A stretch of 22,836 nt of DNA from NCBI GenBank assembly GCA_023388335.1, contig JAEWGL010000072.1:1-22836 (forward strand). Reading direction: 5' to 3'. Position numbers and translations under genes: made by a program. Of this stretch, positions 1 to 8,078 are shown piece by piece (within the stretch, counting starts at the first letter, position 1; the number at the start of each line of letters is the position of its first letter). A model generated the notes under the pieces. That model was not told where the DNA came from. It did no database searches and saw only the letters and a program-made list of their open reading frames with translations. This DNA comes from Pseudomonadota bacterium (lineage in GTDB: Bacteria; Pseudomonadota; Gammaproteobacteria; Pseudomonadales; Pseudomonadaceae).

Positions 1-200
1 ATCATCGGGCCCCAGGAGCCGACGTAGTCGACGTAGCGCTTGTCATCTTCGTCGGTGACGTAGGCGCCTTCGGCATGCTTGAAGAACAGCGGGGTGCCGC
101 CCACGCTCTTGAAAGCGCGGACCGGCGAGTTCACGCCACCCGGTATGTGCTTCTGGGCATTGGCGAACAGGGTTTCGGAACGGGACTGGGTACCAGACAT
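1..200 (-). CDS. hemL: Glutamate-1-semialdehyde 2,1-aminomutase, N-terminal part (cut by window edge)
   Basis: The first 66 codons are present; the rest lies left of the window. HemL is a PLP-dependent cytoplasmic enzyme that converts glutamate-1-semialdehyde to 5-aminolevulinate, the precursor of haem and other tetrapyrroles in the C5 pathway. The visible residues begin [20 protein letters not shown] and continue with [20 protein letters not shown] and [15 protein letters not shown], the conserved N-terminal signature of the family. The ATG at 198-200 has a purine-rich AAGAGAG about 8 bases upstream. It is the last visible gene of a minus-strand run thiD-thiE-hemL, only 16 bases after the thiE stop, so co-transcription is likely. 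The PLP lysine is outside the window. Confidence 0.95.
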
Positions 201-216
201 GGGCAACTCTCTTAAA

Positions 217-843
217 TCAGGCGCTAGTGAACAGGGCGTTGAAGGCACGGGCGCGGCGGGAGACTTCCTGCGCGCTGTCGGCACCGAACAGGCCATGGAT
301 CACCGCCAGCAGGTCGGCACCACGGGCGACCAGCGGGGCGGCGTTGTCGAGGGTGATGCCGCCGATCACGGCGATCGGCAGCTTCACGCGGGCGCGGGTC
401 TGGTCCAGCAGGTCGAGGCTGGCGGCCGGCGCGCCGGGCTTGGTGACGGAATTGAAGAAGCGGCCGAAGGCCACGTAGCTGGCCCCTTCGCGGGCGGCCT
501 GTTCAGCCAGTTCGAGTTGAGCATGGCAGGTCGCGCCGATGATGGCATCGCGGCCCAGCAGGGCGCGGGCCGGGGTCAGCGGGCCATCGGTCTGGCCCAG
601 GTGCACGCCGACGCCCAGGCGCGCGGCCAGTTCGGCGTCGTCGTTGATGATCAGGCGGGTGCCGTAGCGTTCGCAGAGCTTCATCAACGCTTCGGCTTCG
701 CGCAGACGGCGGGCCTGATCACCGCTCTTGTCGCGGTATTGCAGCAGACAGACGCCGCCGTCCAGGGCCGCCTCGACGTAGGACAGGAACCGGCCGGCAA
801 GCAGCTGGCTGTCGGTGACGGCATACAAACCGCGTAACTTCAT
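217..843 (-). CDS. thiE: Thiamine-phosphate synthase
   Basis: ThiE joins HMP-pyrophosphate and thiazole phosphate to give thiamine monophosphate, in the cytoplasm. The 208-aa protein has the usual family length and the TIM-barrel motifs in order: [11 protein letters not shown] (diphosphate binding), [60 protein letters not shown] and [11 protein letters not shown]. Two ATG codons stand in tandem at 846 and 843. I chose 843 because related proteins begin MKLRGLYA and because the GAGG upstream is then 7 bases away (4 bases for 846). The gene lies 22 bases downstream of thiD and 16 upstream of hemL, so the three look like an operon. The thiD product supplies the pyrimidine substrate. Confidence 0.96.
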
Positions 844-865
844 CATCGGGCCTCAAGACTAGGGT

Positions 866-1663
866 TCAGGAGCAGAAATCCAGCGGCAACCGGCGCGGCA
901 CGAACTGGCCCTTGCCCAGTTGCTCGGCGTCACGCAGGGTTCGCCAGGTGTAGGCCAGGGCCGTGCCCACGGCGCTTTGCAGTTGCTCGCCCAAGGCCAG
1001 ACGACCGGCCAGAGCACTGGCCAAGGTGCAGCCCGAACCATGATAGCTGCCCGGCAGGCGCTGGCAGGTCCAGGTGTGGCGCTGGCCGTCGCGGCTGTAC
1101 AGGCGGTTGTGGATCTCTTGCTCGTCACCGTGCCCGCCGGTGATCAGCAGGTGCTTGCAGAACGGCAGTAGCTTTTCGGCGCATTCGTCGGCCGTGCCCT
1201 CGGGCAATTCGGCAAGGATGCGCGCCTCAGGCAGGTTCGGCGTGGCGATGATGGCCAGTGGCAACAGGCGCTCGCGCACGGCGTAGCCGACCTCGTCCTT
1301 GCCCAGGCGGCCACCGCCGCCCGCGCGCAGGACCGGGTCGCAGACCATCGGCAGGTGCGGATGAGCCGCGAGCAGCTCGGCGACCGTGTCGACCATGGCG
1401 ATCGAGCCGAGCATGCCGAGCTTCACCGCAGCCACGGTCGAGTCCGTCAGCACGGCATTGGCCTGGGCCAGTACCCACTCACGGTCGAGCACGCGGAAAT
1501 CGGAAACGTTGACGGTATTCTGGACGGTCAGGGCGGTCACGGCGGGCGCGGCGTGACACCCCTGGGCGATCAGGGCTTCGATATCTGCCTGCAAGCCGGC
1601 ACCGCCACTGGGGTCGTGGCCGGAGAGACAGAGGACAACGGGGCGGGAGCTGTAGGTATTCAT
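866..1663 (-). CDS. thiD: Hydroxymethylpyrimidine/phosphomethylpyrimidine kinase
   Basis: ThiD phosphorylates HMP and HMP-phosphate to HMP-pyrophosphate, the substrate of ThiE. The 265-aa ribokinase-fold protein begins MNTYSSRPVVLCLSGHDPSG, with the GHDPSGGAGLQADIEA substrate-binding motif. It continues with VTALTVQNT, VKLGMLGS, MVCDPVLRAGGGG, ATPNLPEA, LITGGHG and the anion-hole segment GSYHGSGCTLASALAG carrying the catalytic Cys region. The frame stays open to an ATG at 1717, but the extra 18 residues are not family-like, so the ATG at 1661-1663 is preferred; no strong Shine-Dalgarno precedes it. It is first in the thiD-thiE-hemL run. I looked for a TPP riboswitch upstream and saw none of its conserved boxes. 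Confidence 0.95.
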   Translation of the reverse strand: MNTYSSRPVVLCLSGHDPSGGAGLQADIEALIAQGCHAAPAVTALTVQNTVNVSDFRVLDREWVLAQANAVLTDSTVAAVKLGMLGSIAMVDTVAELLAAHPHLPMVCDPVLRAGGGGRLGKDEVGYAVRERLLPLAIIATPNLPEARILAELPEGTADECAEKLLPFCKHLLITGGHGDEQEIHNRLYSRDGQRHTWTCQRLPGSYHGSGCTLASALAGRLALGEQLQSAVGTALAYTWRTLRDAEQLGKGQFVPRRLPLDFCS

Positions 1664-1803
1664 GGTTGGCGAGCTTACCACCAAACCTTTTTCGTCGGGT
1701 TGCCGGGCGCGCGACATTTTGCTGATCGAGCGGTCAAAAAATCATGACGGATAAACCTGTATATGCCGTTCTAGAGCCTCTTAATGAATTTTCCTGGTGA
1801 TCG

Positions 1804-1831
1804 ATTACGGGTGTCGGAAGCTATGCTAGAG
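1804..1831 (+). promoter_or_regulatory. Possible sigma-70 promoter for the histidine kinase gene
   Basis: TTACGG at 1804-1809 is followed after 16 bases by TAGAGT at 1826-1831, preceded by TG in the extended -10 position. The next gene starts at 1929, giving a leader of about 90 bases. The match to consensus is partial, so this is a weak prediction. The rest of the thiD-kinase gap (1664-1928) is relatively AT-rich and must hold the divergent promoters. Confidence 0.3.
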
Positions 1832-1928
1832 TGCTGCCATAACTCGATAACGGCTGCTGCCTGATTTCGTCGTCTCAAAGGGATAGGAGGCCATCGCGAC
1901 GCGACTGGACAGGCCATGCTGGGGCTGT

Positions 1929-3920
1929 ATGCGCTATTTGCTGATTGTGGTACTGGGTTGGCTGCCCATGCTCGCCGGGGCAGTCGATTTCGACGATGCG
2001 ACCCGCAGGCTGCCATTGGGCAAGGCCATGCAGGTCTTCGAGGACCGCGACGCCAGCGCCACCATCGCCCAGGTCAGCTCGCCCGCGTTCGCCAGCCGCT
2101 TTCGCCAGCACACCGCCGAGGTGCTCAATGCCGGCTATTGCACCTCGGTGTTCTGGATCAAGTTCGACCTGACCTACACCGCCATGGCGCAAGCTGCTCC
2201 ACGGCAATGGCTGCTGGAGTTGGCCTACCCGCCGCTGGACCACCTCGAGCTCTACCTGCCCGATGAACAGGGCGTCCCCCGCCTGGCCCAGCGCACCGGC
2301 GATGCGTTGCCCTATGCCAGCCGGCAGATCCGCCAGAACAACTACCTGTTCGAACTGCCGTTCAGCCCTGGCCAGTCGACCACCGTCTACTTGCGCCTGC
2401 ACAGCCAGGGCTCGGTGCAGGTGCCACTGACCCTGTGGTCGACCGAGGCCTACCTGGAAGACCAGCCCACGCGCCTGTACGTGTTGGGAATCATCTACGG
2501 CGTGCTGCTGGTGATGCTGGTGTACAACCTGTTCATCTATGTCAGCGTGCGCGACACCAGCTACCTCTACTACATCCTCTATATTGCCTCCTTCGGTCTC
2601 TACCAGGTGTCGGTCAACGGCGCCGGCGTCGCCTACCTGTGGCCGAACAGCCCCTGGTGGGCCAATGCCGCGACCCCCTTGTTCATCGGCGCGTCTGGGC
2701 TGTTCGGCTGCCAGTTCGCCCGGCACTTCCTGCAGATGGCGCGCCTGAACCGCGCCCTCGACCGCCTGCTGCAACTGCTGATGCTCGGTGGCGTGCTGGT
2801 CATGCTGCTGGCCGTCAGCATGCGCTACGGCATTGCCTTGCGCATGGCCACGGGGCTGGCGTTGCTGTTCACCGTGAGCATCTTCGCCGCCGGGTTGTAC
2901 GCCTGGGCGAAGGGTTTGCGGGTCGCGCGCTACTTCATCATCGCCTGGTCGGCGTTTCTCGTCGGTGGGCTGGTCAACACCCTGATGGTGCTGGGTTACC
3001 TGCCGAATGTGTTCCTCACCATGTATGCCAGCCAGCTCGGCTCGGCGCTGGAGGTGGCGCTGCTGTCGCTGGCCCTGGCCGACCGTATCAACAGCATGCG
3101 CGAGCAGCAGGCGCAGACCCTGCGCGACGCCGGCCGTGCCCTGGAACAGCTCAACCAGCAACTGGCCAAGAGCAACCAGCTCAAGGACGAGTTCCTCGCC
3201 ACCGTCACCCATGAACTGCGCACCCCGATGAACGGTGTGATCGGCTCGCTGGAGTTGATGCAGACGCTGCCCATGGATGCCGAGCTGGCGCAGTACCAGC
3301 GCACCGCCAGCGGGGCGGCGCAGGACATGATGGTCATGGTCGACGATATCCTCGTCCTCACCGAGCTGCAGGCTGGGCGCCTGCAGGCTCACGCCGTGCC
3401 TTTCAGCCTGCGCCGGCTGCTTCAGGACCTGCGCGCCAGCTACGCCGGCCAGGCCTTGGGCAAGGGCCTGTACCTGAGCCTGGACATCCCTGCCGACCTG
3501 CCCGACACGCTACTGTGCGATGCCCAGAAGCTGGCACGCTGCCTGGCCTACCTGGTCGATAACGGCCTGAAGTTCACCCACCATGGGGGCGTCATGGTGC
3601 AGCTGCGCGGGCGCCTGGTGGGGCCCGAGCGCCTGGCGTTGTCGATCAGTGTCAGCGACAGCGGCATCGGCTTCGATGACCTCGACCAGGCGGTCCTCTA
3701 CCAGCGGTTCTTCCAGGTCGACGGTTCCATGACCCGCCGCTACGGCGGCCTGGGCATCGGCCTGTCGATCTGTCGGCAGCTGGCCGACCTGCTTGGCGCG
3801 CGGCTCGCCTATGCGTCCACGGCCGGGTTGGGCAGCCGCTTCGAGCTGAGCCTGACCCTCGCCGTGGCCCAGCCCGATGTCGTGCCCCAGCAGGTAGTGA
3901 CCGGACTAAACCGCTTCTAG
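1929..3920 (+). CDS. 7TMR-DISM membrane sensor histidine kinase
   Basis: A 663-aa inner-membrane sensor kinase. Residues 1-18 form a signal peptide (MRYLLIVVLGWLPMLAGA). Residues about 25-165 fit the periplasmic 7TMR-DISMED2 sensor domain, a beta-rich carbohydrate-binding-like fold. Residues about 181-390 form a seven-helix 7TMR-DISM membrane region. A short coiled coil follows, then a HisKA domain with H-box FLATVTHELRTP (His428), then a HATPase_c domain with the N-box Asn545 in LVDNGLKF, G1 DSGIGF (Asp577) and G2 RRYGGLGIGLSI. The overall plan resembles RetS/LadS-type sensors, but no receiver domain is present: the protein ends about 20 residues after the ATPase. No response regulator lies in the window, so the partner and signal are unknown. 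An in-frame stop at 1884-1886 rules out an earlier start. AGGAGG at 1885-1890 is too distant from the ATG, so initiation may rely on GGGGC at 1921-1925. Confidence 0.92.
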   Translation: MRYLLIVVLGWLPMLAGAVDFDDATRRLPLGKAMQVFEDRDASATIAQVSSPAFASRFRQHTAEVLNAGYCTSVFWIKFDLTYTAMAQAAPRQWLLELAYPPLDHLELYLPDEQGVPRLAQRTGDALPYASRQIRQNNYLFELPFSPGQSTTVYLRLHSQGSVQVPLTLWSTEAYLEDQPTRLYVLGIIYGVLLVMLVYNLFIYVSVRDTSYLYYILYIASFGLYQVSVNGAGVAYLWPNSPWWANAATPLFIGASGLFGCQFARHFLQMARLNRALDRLLQLLMLGGVLVMLLAVSMRYGIALRMATGLALLFTVSIFAAGLYAWAKGLRVARYFIIAWSAFLVGGLVNTLMVLGYLPNVFLTMYASQLGSALEVALLSLALADRINSMREQQAQTLRDAGRALEQLNQQLAKSNQLKDEFLATVTHELRTPMNGVIGSLELMQTLPMDAELAQYQRTASGAAQDMMVMVDDILVLTELQAGRLQAHAVPFSLRRLLQDLRASYAGQALGKGLYLSLDIPADLPDTLLCDAQKLARCLAYLVDNGLKFTHHGGVMVQLRGRLVGPERLALSISVSDSGIGFDDLDQAVLYQRFFQVDGSMTRRYGGLGIGLSICRQLADLLGARLAYASTAGLGSRFELSLTLAVAQPDVVPQQVVTGLNRF

Positions 3921-4002
3921 TTAGGCGTTTTTGTCACTTTGAAGCAGGGAGACAGGAGTGCTTCACTGGGTTTTCCAGGCATGACCGCTCCAGGAGCCCG
4001 CG

Positions 4003-5646
4003 ATGAACCTGCACCAGTACGCTGAAACCCACGAAGTCACCAACCAGCCACCGTCCCTGGACGGCGTCAACCTGTATCGCCTCGACCAGCCTCTGCAGGA
4101 GTGGGCGCGGCGTTTTGGCGCGGGCTGGGCCGAATCGCGGATCGACGCCTACGGAGCCCTGGCCGGTGGTCCGCTGATGGCCGCCGGCTTCCTCGCCAAC
4201 CAGCACAAGCCCCGCTTCGTCAGCCATGACCGCTATGGCCATCGGATCGACCTGGTCGAATTCCATCCGGCCTACCATGAGCTGATGCGCACGGCCATCG
4301 AGCATGGCCTGCCTTCGTTGCCCTGGGCCGAACCGCGGGCCGGTGCCCATGTGGCGCGGGCGTCCATGACCTACCTGCACACCCAGGCCGAAGCCGGCAG
4401 CGGCTGCCCATTGACCATGACCTTCGCCGCCGTGCCGGCCCTGCGCCTGCAGCCGGAGCTGGCGCAGGTGTGGCTACCCAAGGTGCTGGCGCGCGAGTAC
4501 GACCCGCGCAACGTCGGCGACCGGCACAAGGCCGGCGTCACCCTGGGCATGGCCATGACCGAGAAGCAGGGCGGCACCGACGTGCGCGCCAACACCACCC
4601 GCGCCTATCCGGTCGGCAGCCCAGGGCCGGGGCAAGCCTACGAACTGGTCGGGCACAAGTGGTTTTGCTCGGCCCCCATGTGCGATGCCTTCCTGACCTT
4701 GGCACAGACCGAGAAAGGGCTGAGCTGCTTCCTGTTGCCACGCCACCGCCCGGACGACAGCCGCAACCAGTTCTATATCCAGCGCCTGAAGGACAAGCTC
4801 GGCAACTGCTCCAACGCCTCCAGCGAAGTGGAGTTTCGCGGTGCTTTGGCCTGGATGCTTGGCGAGGAGGGCAGGGGCGTGCCGACGATCATCGAAATGG
4901 TCGCCATGACCCGTTTCGACTGCATGGTCGGCTCCAGCGCATTGATGCGCCAGGCGCTGACCCAGGCCGCTCACCACTGTGCCCACCGCAAGGTCGGCGG
5001 GCGCCTGCTCAGCGAGCAGCCCCTGATGCAGAACGTACTGGCCGACCTGGCCTTGGAGAGCGAGGCGGCGCTGGCCCTGAGCCTACGCATGGGCCAGGCC
5101 CTCAACCAGCTCGACGACCCGCAGCAGGCGCACTTTGCCCGCCTGGTGACGGCCGTGGGCAAATATTGGATCTGCAAGCGAGCCCCGGCGATGATCAACG
5201 AAGCCGCCGAATGCATGGGCGGTGCCGGCTATGTCGAGGACAGCATCCTCCCCCGGCTTTATCGGGAAGCGCCGGTCAACTCGACCTGGGAGGGATCGGG
5301 CAATGTCCAGTGCCTGGACGTGTTGCGGGCCTTGTCCAAGGAGCCCGGCGTGCTCGATGCCCTGTTTATCGAGCTTGGCGACGGCCACGGCGATCCCCGC
5401 CTGGCCGCGCACATCGGCAACCTCAAGGGCGCGTTCGCCGACACCGGCGACATCCAGTACCGCGCCCGCCAACTGACCGAAGACATCGCCCTCGCGCTGC
5501 AGGCCAAGTTGCTGCTCGAGGCTGGCAACACGGTGGTCAGCGAGGCCTTCATCGGCAGTCGCCTAGGCCCCGGCGGTCGGGTTTTCGGCGCGCTGCCCCG
5601 TGGCGTCGATGTGCAAGCGCTGGTGACGCGGTCGTCACCTTGCTAA
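4003..5646 (+). CDS. aidB: AidB-type acyl-CoA dehydrogenase
   Basis: A 547-aa flavoprotein of the acyl-CoA dehydrogenase superfamily that resembles E. coli AidB along its length (AidB is 541 aa). Shared blocks are TYLHTQAEAGSGCPLTMTFA, GMAMTEKQGGTDVRANTTRA, LVGHKWFCSAP, LSCFLLPRH, RLKDKLGNCSNASSEVEF, MTRFDCMVGS, CMGGAGYVEDS, LPRLYREAPVNSTWEGSGN and CLDVLRAL. The WEGSGN block carries the region used for FAD binding and chemistry in this family. E. coli AidB binds FAD and DNA and belongs to the adaptive response to alkylation, with weak isovaleryl-CoA dehydrogenase activity. No ada, alkA or alkB is nearby here, so a DNA-protection role is inference from homology. AGGAG 7 bases before the ATG supports the start. 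The gene follows the sensor kinase by 82 bases and may be read with it. Confidence 0.88.
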   Translation: MNLHQYAETHEVTNQPPSLDGVNLYRLDQPLQEWARRFGAGWAESRIDAYGALAGGPLMAAGFLANQHKPRFVSHDRYGHRIDLVEFHPAYHELMRTAIEHGLPSLPWAEPRAGAHVARASMTYLHTQAEAGSGCPLTMTFAAVPALRLQPELAQVWLPKVLAREYDPRNVGDRHKAGVTLGMAMTEKQGGTDVRANTTRAYPVGSPGPGQAYELVGHKWFCSAPMCDAFLTLAQTEKGLSCFLLPRHRPDDSRNQFYIQRLKDKLGNCSNASSEVEFRGALAWMLGEEGRGVPTIIEMVAMTRFDCMVGSSALMRQALTQAAHHCAHRKVGGRLLSEQPLMQNVLADLALESEAALALSLRMGQALNQLDDPQQAHFARLVTAVGKYWICKRAPAMINEAAECMGGAGYVEDSILPRLYREAPVNSTWEGSGNVQCLDVLRALSKEPGVLDALFIELGDGHGDPRLAAHIGNLKGAFADTGDIQYRARQLTEDIALALQAKLLLEAGNTVVSEAFIGSRLGPGGRVFGALPRGVDVQALVTRSSPC

Positions 5647-5684
5647 GGCAGCCTCGCGACTTCGTAGCGCTACCTCTGTGTGTG

Positions 5685-5708
5685 CGGGCTTGCTGTCGAT
5701 CGAGCCCG
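5685..5708. repeat. Degenerate REP palindrome 5' of the array
   Basis: CGGGCT at 5685-5690 pairs with AGCCCG at 5703-5708 around a 12-base loop. The surrounding sequence resembles a worn REP element in the TGTGGGAGCGGGCT orientation. It lies just downstream of the aidB stop and may help end or stabilise that transcript. Confidence 0.5.
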
Positions 5709-5764
5709 ACGCGGTCTTGAAACCTGCGAACACGAACGGCCAGGCACACCGCAAATGCCGGCTT

Positions 5765-6440
5765 TACGACCGCTGCGCGGCCGATCGCGGGGCAAGCCCG
5801 CTCCTACAGTTTCAGGCAGTGGGCCACGATCATGCGACCGCTGCATCCCCGTGTCGGCCTATGATTTTGTTGATCCGCAGGCCCCCTAATGTGTGCGCGC
5901 CTCGTGCCGCGATGGGCCGCGCAGCGGCCCCAAGGGCTGCAATCGCGATGTGTCAGGCGCATCGGGATCGCTGGGTCTACGACCGCTGCGCGGCCGATCG
6001 CGGGGCGAGCCCGCTCCTACAGTTTCATCAGGCAGCGGCCACGATCATGCGACCGCTGCATCCCGGTGTCGGCCTATGATTTTGTTGATCCGCAGGCCCC
6101 CTAATGTGGGAGCGCGCCTCGTGCCGCGATGGGCCGCGCAGCGGTCCCAAAGGCTGCAATCGCGATGTGTCAGGCGCATCGGGATCGCTGGGTCTACGAC
6201 CGCTGCGCGGCCGATCGCGGGGCAAGCCCGCTCAGTTTCAGGCAGTGGGCCACGATCATGCGACCGCTGCATCCCCGTGTCGGCCTCTGATTTGTTGATC
6301 CGCAGGCCCCTGTAGGAGCGCGCCTCGTGCCGCGATGGGGCGCGCAGCGGCCCCAAACCCAGCAACCGCGTTGTATCAGGTTGTTCGAAGTCGCTGGTCC
6401 TACGGCCGCTGCAGGCCGGCCCGCACTTACAGATGAGCGT
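5765..6440. repeat. Tandem array of ~215-bp units, each with two opposed REP elements
   Basis: There are three full units at 5765-5977 (213 bp), 5978-6194 (217 bp) and 6195-6400 (206 bp, more diverged at its end), then a partial fourth at 6401-6440. Each unit starts TACGACCGCTGCGCGGCCGA, a REP reading toward CTCCTACA (5765-5808; 5978-6021; 6195-6234, where the CTCCTACA end is deleted). Each then has an ~80-bp linker, an inverted REP (5890-5931; about 6105-6147; 6311-6354) and, in the first two units, a 46-bp tail. Linker and tail are nearly identical between units 1 and 2, not only the palindromes, which shows duplication of the whole unit. The arrangement matches a BIME-like element of the P. 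putida REP family. Confidence 0.9.
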
Positions 6441-6472
6441 GGAATGAGATATCAAGAGCGCAGGGCCTCTGT

Positions 6473-6490
6473 GCAAGCTGGCTTGCCTGC
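6473..6490. repeat. Diverged REP-like hairpin in the amn leader region
   Basis: GCAAG-CTGG-CTTGC near 6473-6486, followed by CTGCAAT, resembles the centre of another Pseudomonas REP type (GTGGGAGCTGGCTTGCCTGC). Only the core remains. Confidence 0.4.
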
Positions 6491-6519
6491 AATCACCTTT
6501 CCTATCCCTGCCCAGGCAC

Positions 6520-6533
6520 CAAGGCGGCGCCTT
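6520..6533. other. Short inverted repeat in the amn leader
   Basis: CAAGGC (6520-6525) and GCCTTG (6528-6533) form a tight inverted repeat inside the partly symmetric block CAGGCACCAAGGCGGCGCCT. A T run follows about 13 bases later (TTTTT near 6549), too far for a standard terminator. It may be a leader hairpin or an operator for amn; nothing more can be said from sequence. Confidence 0.3.
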
Positions 6534-6608
6534 GCCTGAGCGGGGGATGTTTTTAGCCACGAACGCAGGCAAGATGGAAGCCATGCATGTCCAGACAGGA
6601 AGCACAGT

Positions 6609-8072
6609 GTGAGCCAAGCCTTTCTAGTTGTAGATACCGCCGAGCAGGCCGTCGATCGTCTGGCAGCCTTGCATGAACAGGCCACTGGCGCGCTGAGCGG
6701 GGCACTCAAGCGCTACCTCAAGGACCGTACCGAGCCGGATGCCGACGAACGCGCGCTGTTCCGCTACCCAGCCCTGCGCCTGACCTACTACTGCCAGGGC
6801 GAAGCCCCTGCCATCACCCGTGCCTACGCCAAGGTCCAGGTCGCCGGCACCTACAGTGTCACCGTGACCCAGCCGGCCGCGTTCCGCGGCTATCTCCTGG
6901 ATCAACTGGGCCCGTTGATGGACGACTTCAGCGTCACCGTGGAAGTCGGCGTCAGCGAGCAGAACATTCCCTATCCCTATGTGGTCGAGCAGGGCGACGA
7001 ACTGGCCGGCACGGGCATCACCGCCGCGGCACTGGCGCGCGTGTTCCCCAGCACCGACCTGTCGGCAGCCACCGACGGCATTGCCGATGGGCTGTACGAC
7101 TGGGGCAACGCCCAGACCCTGCCGCTGGCGCTGTTCGACGCCGCGCGCGTCGACTTTTCGCTGCGCCGCCTGGTGCACTACACCGGCAGCGACTGGCGCC
7201 ATGTGCAGCCGTGGATCCTGCTGACCAACTACCACCGCTACGTCGACCAGTTCATCGCCCATGGCCTGGAGCAGCTGCGCGATGACCCGCGCTTCGTGCG
7301 CATGGTGCTGCCAGGCAACGTCATCATTGAAAAGGGCATGGACAACGGCGAAGCCCAGGCGATGGTCGCCAGCGTGGTCTGGCACCGTTACCAGATGCCG
7401 GCCTACCACCTCCTGGCCGACGACGGTGATGGCGTTACCCTGGTCAATATCGGCGTCGGCCCGTCCAACGCCAAGAACATCACCGACCACCTGGCGGTGC
7501 TGCGTCCGCACTGCTGGCTGATGATCGGCCACTGTGGCGGCCTGCGTCAGTCGCAGACCATCGGTGACTACGTCCTGGCCCACGCCTACATGCGCCGTGA
7601 CGGCATTCTCGATCGGGTGGTGCCGCCAAACATTCCCATCCCGGCCCTGGCCGAGGTGCAATTGGCCTTGCAAGAGGCGGCCGCCCAAGTCACTGGCGAA
7701 CGTGGCGACGAGCTGAAGAAGCGCCTGCGCACCGGCACCGTGCTGACCTACGACGACCGCAACTGGGAGCTGCGCTGGGCCCAGGAGCGGCCGTTGATCA
7801 ACTTGTCGCGGGCCGTGGCGGTGGACATGGAAAGCGGCACCATCGCCGCCCAGGGCTATCGCCTGCGCGTGCCCTACGGCACCTTGCTGTGCGTGTCGGA
7901 CAAGCCGCTGCACAGCGAGATCAAGCTGCCGGGGGCGGCCAATGCCTTCTACAACCGAGCGGTCAGCCAGCACCTGAAGATCGGCATCGCCGCGCTGGAC
8001 CTGCTGCGCAGCGAGCTCAACGCGTTGCACTCGCGTAAACTGCGCAGCTTCGATGAGCCGCCGTTCCGCTGA
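6609..8072 (+). CDS. amn: AMP nucleosidase
   Basis: Amn hydrolyses AMP to adenine and ribose 5-phosphate and helps set adenylate levels in the cytoplasm. The 487-aa length fits the family (about 480 aa). The N-terminal ~170 residues form the AMP-nucleosidase-specific domain (YPALRLTYYCQGEAPAITRA, GTYSVTVTQPAAFRGYLLDQ). The rest is the nucleoside-phosphorylase fold with VLPGNVIIEKGMDNGEAQAM, VNIGVGPSNAKNITDHLAVL, WLMIGHCGGLRQSQTIGDYV, the substrate-site AVDMESGTIAAQGY and LCVSDKPLH. The start is GTG at 6609 with AGGA at 6597-6600, 8 bases upstream. It follows a 962-bp REP-rich gap and precedes rluE by 6 bases, so the two are probably one transcript. Confidence 0.95.
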   Translation: MSQAFLVVDTAEQAVDRLAALHEQATGALSGALKRYLKDRTEPDADERALFRYPALRLTYYCQGEAPAITRAYAKVQVAGTYSVTVTQPAAFRGYLLDQLGPLMDDFSVTVEVGVSEQNIPYPYVVEQGDELAGTGITAAALARVFPSTDLSAATDGIADGLYDWGNAQTLPLALFDAARVDFSLRRLVHYTGSDWRHVQPWILLTNYHRYVDQFIAHGLEQLRDDPRFVRMVLPGNVIIEKGMDNGEAQAMVASVVWHRYQMPAYHLLADDGDGVTLVNIGVGPSNAKNITDHLAVLRPHCWLMIGHCGGLRQSQTIGDYVLAHAYMRRDGILDRVVPPNIPIPALAEVQLALQEAAAQVTGERGDELKKRLRTGTVLTYDDRNWELRWAQERPLINLSRAVAVDMESGTIAAQGYRLRVPYGTLLCVSDKPLHSEIKLPGAANAFYNRAVSQHLKIGIAALDLLRSELNALHSRKLRSFDEPPFR

Positions 8073-8078
8073 GGCCCC

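Larger units (their letters stand above)
5647..6608. other. Long non-coding interval before amn, filled with REP elements
   Basis: This is 962 bases without a supported gene. It contains a degenerate REP hairpin (5685-5708), a tandem array of REP-pair units (5765-6440), one more diverged REP-like hairpin (about 6473-6490), and the amn leader (about 6500-6608). The open frames seen across it on both strands are repeats of the same low-information sequence, lack ribosome sites and change frame between units, so I do not call them genes. Confidence 0.85.

Noticed and set aside
866..1717. Longer thiD form starting at 1717
   Set aside because: The extra 18 residues (MSRARQPDEKGLVVSSPT) are not like the family start, while MNTYSSRPVVLCLSGHDPSG at 1663 is.
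1664..1800. TPP riboswitch upstream of thiD
   Set aside because: I looked on the minus strand for the conserved thi-box segments (CUGAGA and the ACCUGAUCUGG-type block) and found neither.
5860..5885. IHF site in the conserved REP-unit linker
   Set aside because: The AT-rich TGATTTTGTTGATC stretch matches the IHF consensus only partly on either strand; the key second half is missing.
5765..6440. Possible CRISPR array
   Set aside because: The units are 206-217 bp with conserved interiors, not short repeats with unique spacers, and no cas gene is present.
6520..6553. Intrinsic terminator before amn
   Set aside because: The CAAGGC/GCCTTG stem is followed by T residues only after a GC-rich gap of about 13 bases, which is too far for an intrinsic terminator.
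5678..6617. Several overlapping open frames (up to 190 codons) on both strands across the REP array
   Set aside because: They consist of repeated REP and linker sequence, shift frame between units, have no ribosome sites and no protein-like composition.
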